Of a stretch of 64,000 nt of DNA, positions 1 through 6,750 are shown one piece after another. The notes below the pieces were generated by a model, which was not told the origin of the DNA, searched no databases, and saw only the letters and a list, made by a program, of their open reading frames with translations. The stretch is from Cellulomonas telluris (GTDB lineage: Bacteria; Actinomycetota; Actinomycetes; Actinomycetales; Cellulomonadaceae). Location of the stretch: assembly GCF_004886325.1 (NCBI RefSeq), contig NZ_QXFN01000003.1, positions 62,001 through 126,000 of the forward strand, in the 5' to 3' direction. Position 1 is the first letter of the stretch; each line of letters begins with the position of its first letter. The translations under genes were made by a program, and so were the position numbers.

Positions 1-412
1 GCTGCTCGGCCCGCTCGAGCTGCGCGTACGTCACCGGCTCGCCGACCATGCGGAACAGCACGTCGACCAGCTGGCCGTGGTGGTACGCCTTGAACAGCCA
101 GTTCTCCGCCGGCTGCTGCACGTCGAGGCCGGCCGCGGCGAGGGCACGCTTCGCGCGGTCGACGTCCTCCTCCGCGATGGCGAAGTCGGCGTCGTGGCTC
201 GGCTCCGGCGCACCGCGCGCCCACGCGGCGTACCCGCCGACGAGGGCGAACGGGATCTCGGCCTCGAGCAGGGCGACGGCGGTGCGGCGCAGGCCGTCCT
301 GCAGCACGGCGCGGTCGTCGGGCGTCTCGGCCCCGGTCGGGGCGGGCAGCGGCGGCGGGGCAGCGCCGGTCAGGGGCGGGGTGCCCGCGGCAGGCGTCGT
401 CTCGGAGGGCAT
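1..412 (-). CDS. Nucleotidyltransferase-fold protein, C-terminus cut by the window edge
   Basis: The frame opens at an ATG on the minus strand and runs off the left edge, so only about 137 N-terminal residues are seen. After a Pro/Ala-rich leader of about 30 residues comes an alpha-helical stretch, then FALVGGYAAWARG and SHDADFAIAEED. This is the Gly-Gly loop plus Asp-x-Asp pattern of minimal nucleotidyltransferases (MNT/AbiEii-like, substrate usually unknown). It is divergent from the EEP-family gene, with 96 bp between them. The fold assignment is fairly secure; the function is not known. Confidence 0.6.
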   Translation of the reverse strand, partial: MPSETTPAAGTPPLTGAAPPPLPAPTGAETPDDRAVLQDGLRRTAVALLEAEIPFALVGGYAAWARGAPEPSHDADFAIAEEDVDRAKRALAAAGLDVQQPAENWLFKAYHHGQLVDVLFRMVGEPVTYAQLERAEQ

Positions 413-508
413 GCACGGTGTCTACACCGGCCGCGGCCGGTCCGCAGGGCGAGCGGGCAGGCCGTCCCTGCCCGCGCGGGGACGCGCGCCCCGGGTCAGA
501 ATCCCAGC

Positions 509-1273
509 GTGCGGCTGGCCACCTTCAACATCCTGCACGGGCGCTCGACGGTCGACGGGCGCGTCGACCTCGACCGGTTCACCGCCGCGGTGCGGCGCCT
601 CGACGCCGACGTCCTCGCGCTCCAGGAGGTCGACCGCGGGCAGGCGCGCTCGCACGGCGCCGACCTCACGGCGCTCGCGGCCGAGGCGATGGGCGCCGAG
701 CACCACCGGTTCGTCGCGACGCTGCACGGCGAGCCCGACCTGTGGGTCGCCGCGACGGGCGACGCCCAGCCGAGCACGGCCGCCTACGGCATCGCGCTGC
801 TCTCGCGCCTGCCGGTGCGCGACTGGCGGGTCGTGGCGCTGCCCGCGCTGCGCCGCCGCACGCCCATCCGGTTCCCCGACGCGCGCTGGCCCGTGCTCGT
901 GCGCGACGAGCCCCGGTCGGCGATCGCGGCCGTCGTGGAGCACGAGGACGGGCCGTGCACCGTGGTCGGCACGCACCTGACGTTCATCCCGGGCTGGAAC
1001 GCGCGCCAGCTGCGGCACGCCGTGCGGGCGACCCGCACGCTCCCGGGCCCGCGCGTGCTCATGGGTGACCTGAACATGACCGGCGACCGCCCGGCGCGCG
1101 TGTCGGGCATGCGGTCGCTGGCGCGCGCGTCGACGTACCCGCTGGGGACCCCGCAGCGTCAGCTCGACCACGTGCTCGGCAGCGGCCGCGTGCGTGCGGC
1201 GTCGGGGGCGCGGGCCCTCGATCTCGGCCTCTCGGACCACCGCGCGCTCGTCGTGGACGTCGCGGTCGGCTGA
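509..1273 (+). CDS. Endonuclease/exonuclease/phosphatase (EEP) family protein
   Basis: A 254-residue protein with the full EEP metal-dependent hydrolase signature. It has TFNILHG with Asn7, LQEVD with Glu40, GDLNM in the last third, LDHVLG, and the C-terminal SDH motif (LSDHRALV). The family cleaves phosphodiester bonds in nucleic acids, sphingomyelin or inositol phosphates; no signal peptide is present, so a cytoplasmic substrate is likely. The GTG start is chosen because the family's first beta strand begins there and because CAGAAT (497-502) lies exactly six bases upstream, the leaderless pattern of this window. Longer in-frame extension to position 77 would cross the divergent promoter. 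Confidence 0.82.
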   Translation: MRLATFNILHGRSTVDGRVDLDRFTAAVRRLDADVLALQEVDRGQARSHGADLTALAAEAMGAEHHRFVATLHGEPDLWVAATGDAQPSTAAYGIALLSRLPVRDWRVVALPALRRRTPIRFPDARWPVLVRDEPRSAIAAVVEHEDGPCTVVGTHLTFIPGWNARQLRHAVRATRTLPGPRVLMGDLNMTGDRPARVSGMRSLARASTYPLGTPQRQLDHVLGSGRVRAASGARALDLGLSDHRALVVDVAVG

Positions 1274-1493
1274 CGGCGCCGGGTCGACGGCTCCCCGCGG
1301 AGGCGCAAGGTACGTCGTCGCCGACGCGGGCGCACCCGGGGCCCGCGGCGTGTCGCGACGGGTCTCGCCCAGCGGACGAGCGTTTGCGTGCGACGGGGAG
1401 CGCTGGTCACGGTGGAGCACGACCGACGGCGTCGACCCCGACGGCCCCCGGCCGGAGGGGACGGCGTCACCAGGCGAGCAGAGAGGAGCACGC

Positions 1494-1766
1494 GTGCTCA
1501 CCCTGACCGACAACGCCCGCACCGCCGTCGAGACCCTCACCCAGCGCGCCGGCCTGCCCCAGGAGGGCGGCCTGCGGATCGCCGAGCAGGACTCGGGCGG
1601 CTTCGAGCTCGCGCTCGTCGCCGGGCCCGACCCGGGCGACGACGTCGTCACGGAGGGCGGCGCCCACGTCTACGTGGACAGCCGCACCGCGCAGACCCTG
1701 ACGGACCAGCGCCTGGACGTCGAGGCGACCGGCACGGGCACGGCGTTCACGCTGACCCACCAGTGA
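1494..1766 (+). CDS. HesB/IscA-like protein lacking the cluster-binding cysteines
   Basis: A 90-residue protein that begins LTLTDNARTAVETL and continues with LRIAEQDSGGFELALV and VYVDSRTAQTL, which follows the beta-sandwich layout of the HesB/IscA (A-type carrier) family. The family normally carries three conserved cysteines that hold an iron-sulfur cluster. This protein has no cysteine at all, so it cannot be a standard Fe-S carrier. The GTG start follows GAGAGGAG at 1481-1488. A strong terminator follows 31 bp after the stop, so it is probably a single-gene unit. The fold is likely; the function is unknown. Confidence 0.7.
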   Translation: MLTLTDNARTAVETLTQRAGLPQEGGLRIAEQDSGGFELALVAGPDPGDDVVTEGGAHVYVDSRTAQTLTDQRLDVEATGTGTAFTLTHQ

Positions 1767-1797
1767 CGTGCGGCCGCCGACCGGCGGCACCCGCGGC

Positions 1798-1831
1798 GAC
1801 GCCCCCGGCACCGAGCGGTGCCGGGGGCGTC
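1798..1831. terminator. Perfect 15-bp hairpin downstream of the HesB-like gene
   Basis: Two perfectly complementary 15-base arms (GACGCCCCCGGCACC and its reverse complement) are separated by the loop GAGC. There is no clear U tract, as is usual for actinobacterial terminators. It sits between the HesB-like gene and the convergent HAAS/PadR operon and could serve both. Confidence 0.75.
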
Positions 1832-1929
1832 GTGCGTCGGCCGGGCCGTGCGCCCGAAAGGCACGGGTGTCGGACCACGCAGGGGACGAGAGGAGTCGCG
1901 CCGCCGTCCGGCGTCGCTCTCCTCCCGGG

Positions 1930-2454
1930 TCACCGTGCCGGGGCCGTCTGCACGGGATCCTGCGTCGGCACCGACTCGGAGGCGGCGAGCAGGGTCAGTG
2001 CGAGGACCGCCGCTGCGAGCAGGGTGAGCACCGCGACGACCAGCGCGGCCCGTGCGAGCGGTCGGCCGCTCCTCTCTCCCGTGCGCAGGTGCACGATCGC
2101 CGCGACCAGCCCGATCAGGGCCAGCGGCACCCCGACGACGGGCACGGGCAGAAGGAGCAGGGCTCCGGCGATCGCCGCCGCCGTCGCGACCACGGCGAGC
2201 CCGCGGGTCGGACGGGACGGGCTCGTCGCGGGTGCGGCGCCGGTCGCGATCGAGGCGATCGCGTCCACCGGGCCCAGCTCGGCCAGGACGCCGCGCACGT
2301 CCTCCGACGACGCGTTCCCCGGGAGCGCCTCCGTCAGGTGCTCCCGGACGGACGCCAGGGTGTCGGCGCGCTCGCGCGGGTCCGCCCCGCTCAGCGCGCG
2401 CTCGAGGTCGTCCAGGTAGGCCTGCGCCAGGGGGTGCTGCAGCTTCGCCGTCAT
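1930..2454 (-). CDS. HAAS-domain membrane protein paired with PadR
   Basis: A 174-residue protein. Residues 1-75 (LAQAYLDDLERALSG ... EDVRGVLAELGP) match the HAAS/DUF1700 helical module, a small domain that typically lies next to PadR regulators and is fused to membrane segments. About four hydrophobic segments follow from residue 85 onward, with a short polar tail. Its ATG overlaps the PadR stop as ATGA, so the two are translationally coupled. The pairing suggests a membrane effector or sensor whose expression is set by PadR; the exact role is not known. Confidence 0.75.
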   Translation of the reverse strand: MTAKLQHPLAQAYLDDLERALSGADPRERADTLASVREHLTEALPGNASSEDVRGVLAELGPVDAIASIATGAAPATSPSRPTRGLAVVATAAAIAGALLLLPVPVVGVPLALIGLVAAIVHLRTGERSGRPLARAALVVAVLTLLAAAVLALTLLAASESVPTQDPVQTAPAR

Positions 2455-2795
2455 CGGTCAACTCCCGCGAGAACCGTCCGGACATCCGCACTGAAGGGTT
2501 GCCACGCCTGGACGAACGTCGCCAGAGCCGTGCGACCCGAGTCGGTGAGCTCGTAGTAGCGCCGCGGTGGGCCCGCGGTCGACTCGCGCCAGGTGGAGTC
2601 GACCCACCCCTGGCGGCGCAGCCGGGAGAGCAGCGGGTACAAGGTGCCCTCGCTGCCGAAGAGGACGCGGTGGCGCCCGAGCCGGTGGGCGAGCTCCAGC
2701 CCGTAGCTCGGGTGCTCCGCCAGGAGTGCCAGGACGCAGTACTCGAGCACACCCTTGCGCAGCTGCGTCAGCACGCCGTCGATGTCGCTCGCCAC
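2451..2795 (-). CDS. PadR family transcriptional regulator
   Basis: A 114-residue winged-helix regulator. It has LRKGVLEYCVLALLAEH, SYGLELAHRL, GTLYPLLSRLRRQGWV and RRYYELTDSGR, the canonical PadR N-terminal wHTH followed by the dimerising C-terminal helix. It is first in a two-gene operon with the HAAS protein. The GTG start sits six bases after TAGAGT, which makes the transcript probably leaderless, and a perfect 7-bp inverted repeat overlaps the -35 region. That arrangement predicts autorepression. Confidence 0.88.
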   Translation of the reverse strand: MASDIDGVLTQLRKGVLEYCVLALLAEHPSYGLELAHRLGRHRVLFGSEGTLYPLLSRLRRQGWVDSTWRESTAGPPRRYYELTDSGRTALATFVQAWQPFSADVRTVLAGVDR

Positions 2796-2801
2796 GTGCC
2801 G

Positions 2802-2831
2802 ACTCTAGCAGGGAACCTTGCACCGCAAGGT
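2802..2831 (-). promoter_or_regulatory. padR promoter with overlapping palindromic operator
   Basis: On the minus strand the -10 is TAGAGT (2807-2802), followed by six bases and the GTG at 2795. The segment 2815-2831 is a perfect inverted repeat with 7-bp arms (ACCTTGC, spacer ACC, GCAAGGT on the plus strand). It covers the likely -35 (TTGCGG, spacing about 15). The position fits a PadR operator that blocks polymerase. No binding data are available. Confidence 0.65.
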
Positions 2832-2869
2832 AGCGATGCGCGGCACGCGCGCGCCGGACGGCGACGCGC

Positions 2870-3487
2870 TCAGGCGCCCAGCAGGTCCTCGAAGGACGGC
2901 ACCGCGTCGTACAGCCCCACCCGGCGCGCCGGCTCGCGGGCCGCGACGCGCTCGGCGAGCTGCTCGCCCGCGCGGCGGATGCGGTCGGGCAGGGGGCGCA
3001 CGTCGTCCGTCCCCGCCTCGGCCCAGTCGTCGGTCGCGGCGAACACGCCCGTCGGGACCACGTCGGCGCCCAGGTACGCGAACAGGGGCCGCAGCGCGTG
3101 CTCGACGACCAGCGAGTGGCGGGCAGTGCCGCCGGTCGCGCCGAGGACGACCGGCGTCCCGCGCAGCGCGTCCTTGTCGAGCACGTCGACGAACGACTTG
3201 AACAGCCCCGCGTAGGACGCGGTGTAGACGGGCGTGACGGCGACGACGCCGTCGGCACCGGCGAGCGCCTCCTGCGCCTCGGCCAGCCCGCCGCGCGCGT
3301 AGCCCGTGAGGGTCATGTCGACGACCTCGTGCGCGAGGTCGCGCAGCTCGACGACGGTCACGCGGGCCTCGACGCCGCGCTCCGCCAGAGCGGACACGGT
3401 GGCGTCCGCGAGGCGGTCGGCCAGCATGCGCGTCGACGACGGCTGCGACAGGCCGCCGGAGACGACGACGATCGAGCGTGCGGTCAT
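2870..3487 (-). CDS. LLM-partnered FMN reductase, CE1759 family
   Basis: A 205-residue flavodoxin-like protein: VVVSGGLSQPSSTRMLAD near the N-terminus (phosphate-binding loop of NADPH-dependent FMN reductases), then TPVYTASYAGLFKSFVDVL and GATGGTARHSLVVEH. The family reduces FMN with NAD(P)H. The next gene upstream encodes a luciferase-like monooxygenase of the CE1758 type, the usual partner, so this enzyme probably supplies reduced flavin to it. The ATG is preceded by GGAAGAAGGCTCC. The two genes share a strand with a 112-bp gap. Confidence 0.85.
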   Translation of the reverse strand: MTARSIVVVSGGLSQPSSTRMLADRLADATVSALAERGVEARVTVVELRDLAHEVVDMTLTGYARGGLAEAQEALAGADGVVAVTPVYTASYAGLFKSFVDVLDKDALRGTPVVLGATGGTARHSLVVEHALRPLFAYLGADVVPTGVFAATDDWAEAGTDDVRPLPDRIRRAGEQLAERVAAREPARRVGLYDAVPSFEDLLGA

Positions 3488-3599
3488 GGTGGAGCCTTCT
3501 TCCGGTGCTGCGGGTGGTGCGGGGTGGTGTGGTCGGGGGCCGGACGCCCGCCCCGGCAGGGGGGAGGGGCGGGGCGGACGCCCGGCGGTCAGGGGTGCG

Positions 3600-4778
3600 T
3601 CAGCGGACGGTCGCCGCGTCGGCGGCGTCGAGGTCGTCCTCCGCGGTGCGGCCGGTCCAGTGGTCCGCGGCGGCGACGGCGGCCGCCGGGACGGCGCCCG
3701 CGGCACGGGCGGCGGCGACGCGGTCGGCGTGCGACGGCGGGTTCGCCGGCACGTCGGCGGGGCGGCGCGCCTCGGCCTCCTTGCGGAGCACCGGGACGAC
3801 GTCCTCGGCCAGGATGTCGATCTGCTCGAGCACGGTCTTGAGCGGCAGGCCGGCGTGGTCGATGAGGAACATCTGCCGCTGGTAGTGCCCGACCTGCTCC
3901 CAGAAGGCGCCGTACCGGTCGATGACCTGCTGCGGGCTGCCCACCGTGAGCGGCGTCTCGCGCGTGAAGTCCTCCATCGACGGCCCGTGGCCGTAGACGG
4001 GGGCGACGTCGAAGTAGGGCCGGAACTCGTCCCACGCGGCCTGCGAGCTCTTGCGCACGAACACCTGGCCGCCGAGGCCGACGATCGCCTGGTCGGCGCG
4101 GCCGTGGCCGTGGTGCTCGTAGCGCTGGCGGTAGAAATTCACCATCTGCGCGGTGTGCTGCATGGGCCAGAAGATCGCGTTGTGCAGGAACCCGTCGCCG
4201 TAGTAGGCGGCCTGCTCGGCGATCTCGGGGGAGCGGATCGAGCCGTGCCAGACGAACGGGGGCACGCCGTCGAGCGGGCGCGGGGTGGACGTGAAGCCCT
4301 GCAGCGGCGTGCGGAACTTGCCGCTCCAGTCGACGACGTCCTCCTCCCACAGCCGGCGCAGCAGCGCGTAGTTCTCGATCGCGAGCGGGATGCCCTGGCG
4401 GATGTCCTTGCCGAACCACGGGTAGACGGGGCCGGTGTTGCCGCGGCCCATCATGAGGTCCATGCGCCCGCCGCTGACGACCTGGAGCATCGCGTACTCC
4501 TCGGCGAGGCGGACCGGGTCGTTGGTGGTGATGAGGGTCGTGGCGGTGGACAGGATGATGTTCTTCGTCCGGCCCGCCAGGTAGCCGAGCATCGTCGTGG
4601 GCGACGACGGCACGAACGGCGGGTTGTGGTGCTCCCCGGTGGCGAAGACGTCGAGCCCGGCGGCGTCGGCGTGCTCGGCGATGGTGAGCATCGCGCGGAC
4701 GCGCTCGGTGTCGTCGGGGGTCCGCCCGGTCGTGGGATCGGTCGTGACGTCGCCGACCGAGAAGATCCCGAACTGCAT
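3600..4778 (-). CDS. Luciferase-like (LLM) flavin-dependent oxidoreductase, CE1758 family
   Basis: A 392-residue bacterial luciferase-like TIM barrel. Seen are MQFGIFSVGDV at the start, ATGEHHNPPFVPSSP, TTDPTTG, RMDLMMGRGNTGPVYPWFG and FVWHGSIRSPEIAEQAA, which match the F420/FMN-dependent LLM fold; pairing with an FMN reductase favours FMN. The last about 45 residues are Ala-rich and look disordered. The substrate is unknown. The ATG is preceded by AGAGGTG. A 7-bp inverted repeat (4804-4821) lies about 25 bp upstream and may be its operator. Confidence 0.85.
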   Translation of the reverse strand: MQFGIFSVGDVTTDPTTGRTPDDTERVRAMLTIAEHADAAGLDVFATGEHHNPPFVPSSPTTMLGYLAGRTKNIILSTATTLITTNDPVRLAEEYAMLQVVSGGRMDLMMGRGNTGPVYPWFGKDIRQGIPLAIENYALLRRLWEEDVVDWSGKFRTPLQGFTSTPRPLDGVPPFVWHGSIRSPEIAEQAAYYGDGFLHNAIFWPMQHTAQMVNFYRQRYEHHGHGRADQAIVGLGGQVFVRKSSQAAWDEFRPYFDVAPVYGHGPSMEDFTRETPLTVGSPQQVIDRYGAFWEQVGHYQRQMFLIDHAGLPLKTVLEQIDILAEDVVPVLRKEAEARRPADVPANPPSHADRVAAARAAGAVPAAAVAAADHWTGRTAEDDLDAADAATVR

Positions 4779-4803
4779 GTCGCACCTCTGGTTCCGATCC
4801 AAG

Positions 4804-4821
4804 TCGATGCGTTTGCATCGA
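4804..4821. promoter_or_regulatory. Inverted repeat upstream of the flavin oxidoreductase pair
   Basis: Perfect arms TCGATGC and GCATCGA are separated by GTTT. It lies 26 bp before the LLM start codon, in a position suited to a repressor. No regulator gene lies beside it. Confidence 0.45.
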
Positions 4822-4926
4822 ACAGCCGCCTCAACGGTGCCACGTCGCACGGTATTCCGCCCAGCCCCGGCGGGGCGACGTCCGTCACGGCGGCGGCCCG
4901 CGAGGCCTGCCGGACGCAGCGCGCGG

Positions 4927-5208
4927 TCAGCCGGCGGTGCCGGCGACCTCGGCGCCCGTGGTGCCGCCCGTGGTGCCCGTCGTCCCGCCCGTGGTGCCGT
5001 CCGTCGTGCCGTCCGTCCCGCCCGTCGTCCCTCCGCCCGGGGGCGGGGACGGCGCGACGGACACCGTCACGGTGACGGTGGTGGTGTCCGTGAGGACCGC
5101 GCCCGTGCGGTCGACCGCGGGCCCGGCGGCGGCCAGGCCGACGACGAGCAGCACGACGGCGAGGCGCACCCGGCTGCCCCGCCGCGGCTCAGTCCGCGAG
5201 GAGCGCAT
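4927..5208 (-). CDS. Small exported protein with SipW-type signal and Gly/Thr tail
   Basis: A 93-residue protein. Residues 1-14 are basic, 15-30 form a hydrophobic segment (VRLAVVLLVVGLAAAG), and then comes GAVLTDTTTVTVTVSV. This echoes the junction AVFTD of the TasA-like protein encoded two genes upstream. The second half is PSPPPGGG and then a low-complexity run of Gly-Thr-Thr/Asp units to the end. It overlaps the signal peptidase gene by 20 bp. It looks like a second, very short client of that peptidase, or a cell-surface spacer protein. I know of no described family for it. Confidence 0.6.
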   Translation of the reverse strand: MRSSRTEPRRGSRVRLAVVLLVVGLAAAGPAVDRTGAVLTDTTTVTVTVSVAPSPPPGGGTTGGTDGTTDGTTGGTTGTTGGTTGAEVAGTAG

Positions 5209-5914
5209 CGATCCCCCTGTCGGGCGGCACGGGGCGGGCCGGTGCTCGCCGCCGGCGCCGGCGGCTCTCGGCGAGCGACACCAGCTCGAGCCCGGCGAGC
5301 GCGACCAGCGCCGGCACGAGGAGCGTCGCGCGTCCCACCGCCGACGTGCCCCACTCCAGCCACCGGCCCCAGCCCTCGTGCACGCGCAGCAGCACGCCGC
5401 GCACACGCTCCACCGGTGTGGCGTCGGGGTCGGGCGCGGCGTTCGCGTCGCCCTGGGTCGTGATGTAGGTCTGCAGCAGCGGCTCGCCGTCGGCGTTCAG
5501 CAGCGGCCGCATCGGCCCGTCCTGCCCCGCCACGGGCTCCATGGCGGGCAGCGGCTGCACCGAGACGATGCGGTGGGTCACCAGCTCGCTGGACCCCACG
5601 GGCTGGAACGTCACCACCAGTCCGGGCCGCAGCTCCGAGGGGTCCGTCACCGAGCGCAGCACCACGACGTCGCCGGCCGAGAAGCGCGGCTCCATGCTCC
5701 CCGACGTGACGAGGAGCAGCCGCTGCCCCTGCGTCTGGTACCACAGCGGCACCGCGAGGGTGGTGAGGTACGCCAGGACCCCGGCGACCACGACCGCCCA
5801 CAGCCCCGCCCGCAGCGCCCCCCGCCACGTCGGACGGGCGCGTCGCCGTGCCGCCGCCGCGCGCGGGGCGCGGCGGTCGACGAACGGTGGCGACGTCCGG
5901 GTCGGTGGTGCCAT
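5189..5914 (-). CDS. SipW-type signal peptidase I (S26B family)
   Basis: A 241-residue membrane peptidase: a basic N-terminus, a TM segment at about residues 36-56, the catalytic region, and a second TM near residues 196-215. The motif TSGSMEP carries the nucleophile Ser73, and VTHRIVSV carries His114 where ordinary signal peptidase I has lysine. Ser/His dyads of this kind define the SipW/archaeal-type branch that processes TasA-like exported proteins. It lies 11 bp downstream of a TasA-like gene and overlaps the small exported protein by 20 bp, so all three form one operon. Confidence 0.88.
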   Translation of the reverse strand: MAPPTRTSPPFVDRRAPRAAAARRRARPTWRGALRAGLWAVVVAGVLAYLTTLAVPLWYQTQGQRLLLVTSGSMEPRFSAGDVVVLRSVTDPSELRPGLVVTFQPVGSSELVTHRIVSVQPLPAMEPVAGQDGPMRPLLNADGEPLLQTYITTQGDANAAPDPDATPVERVRGVLLRVHEGWGRWLEWGTSAVGRATLLVPALVALAGLELVSLAESRRRRRRAPARPVPPDRGIDALLAD

Positions 5915-5925
5915 GAGCGACGCGG

Positions 5926-6633
5926 TCAGCTGTTGTTCACCGTCTGCTCGGAGTCGACCTGGAAGCGCACGGTGGCCGAGGTGCCCTGGAAGGGGTTGTC
6001 GCTGTCGTCGTCCGCCTTCTGCATCGTCAGCGCCAGGCAGAGCGTCTCGCCCTGCCCGGCGATCAGCGTGCGGTCACCGGGCTCCGCGCCCTCGGTCGGG
6101 TCCTCGCCGCGGCTCGGGTCGCCCACGACCGGGGTGAGCGTCTTCGGCAGCCCGAACGTGGCCGCGTCGCGGGGCCAGCCGCCGACCCGGTCCGCCGGGG
6201 GCGTCGACGCCGTCTCCAGCGCCCGGCACGCCTCGGGCGTGACCCCCTGGTACACGTCGAGCCGCAGCCGGTCGCGCAGGTCCCCGCCGCCGGGACCGGG
6301 CTCCGCCTCCGACACGAGCGACAGGGCGTACCGCAGCGCGAGCGACCCGCCGTTCGCCAGCTGCATCGGCGCGTACGTGGTGTCCCCGGGCGCGAGGTTC
6401 CCCTCGGGCAGCGTGAACTCGAGCGTCTCGGCGGTCTCGAGCACGAGCGTGCCCGTGGTGATGCCGCCCTCGGTCGTGTCCCGGTCGGTGAAGACGGCCG
6501 CGGTCGTGAGCGACGTCGCGCCCAGGGCGGCCATCCCGAGGATCGCCCCGGTCGTCCAGAGCCGGCGCCGGCGCAGCACCTCCTCGCGCGGGGGTGCCGG
6601 GTCGATCATCTCCTCGAGCACCTCGTCCATCAT
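5926..6633 (-). CDS. TasA/camelysin-like SipW-dependent exported protein
   Basis: A 235-residue protein with a long polar N-region (residues 1-26), a hydrophobic signal (WTTGAILGMAALGATSL), then TAAVFTDRDTTEGGITTG. This is the typical SipW-dependent junction where the mature beta-sandwich begins. The mature part has FTLPEGNLAPGDT and alternating beta strands, with two cysteines. TasA relatives assemble into surface fibres or envelope proteins. The gene is first in the peptidase operon. Two consecutive ATG codons are present; the first is used here because GGGGGA precedes it. A sigma28/WhiG-like promoter lies about 70 bp upstream. Confidence 0.8.
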   Translation of the reverse strand: MMDEVLEEMIDPAPPREEVLRRRRLWTTGAILGMAALGATSLTTAAVFTDRDTTEGGITTGTLVLETAETLEFTLPEGNLAPGDTTYAPMQLANGGSLALRYALSLVSEAEPGPGGGDLRDRLRLDVYQGVTPEACRALETASTPPADRVGGWPRDAATFGLPKTLTPVVGDPSRGEDPTEGAEPGDRTLIAGQGETLCLALTMQKADDDSDNPFQGTSATVRFQVDSEQTVNNS

Positions 6634-6702
6634 GCGGGCGTCCCCCGTTCGGTCGTACGTCGGGCCGCCGACGGCTCCAGGGCGGAGGCCGGCCTGTCGG
6701 CG

Positions 6703-6729
6703 TTGTCGGCAGGAGGGCGGCCGACTTGA
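6703..6729 (-). promoter_or_regulatory. Sigma28/WhiG-like promoter of the SipW-TasA module
   Basis: Read on the minus strand, TCAA (6729-6726), 15 bases, then GCCGACAA (6710-6703). The consensus for FliA/WhiG-type sigma factors is TAAA, 15 bases, GCCGATAA, so 10 of 12 positions match at the exact spacing. The start codon of the TasA-like gene is about 70 bases downstream. No sigma28 gene is in the window. Confidence 0.6.
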
Positions 6730-6750
6730 GCGATCCGCACCGGGTTCACC

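Noticed and set aside
77-508. An N-terminal extension of the EEP protein
   Set aside because: It would overlap the divergent nucleotidyltransferase gene and its promoter, and the family's first strand begins at 509.
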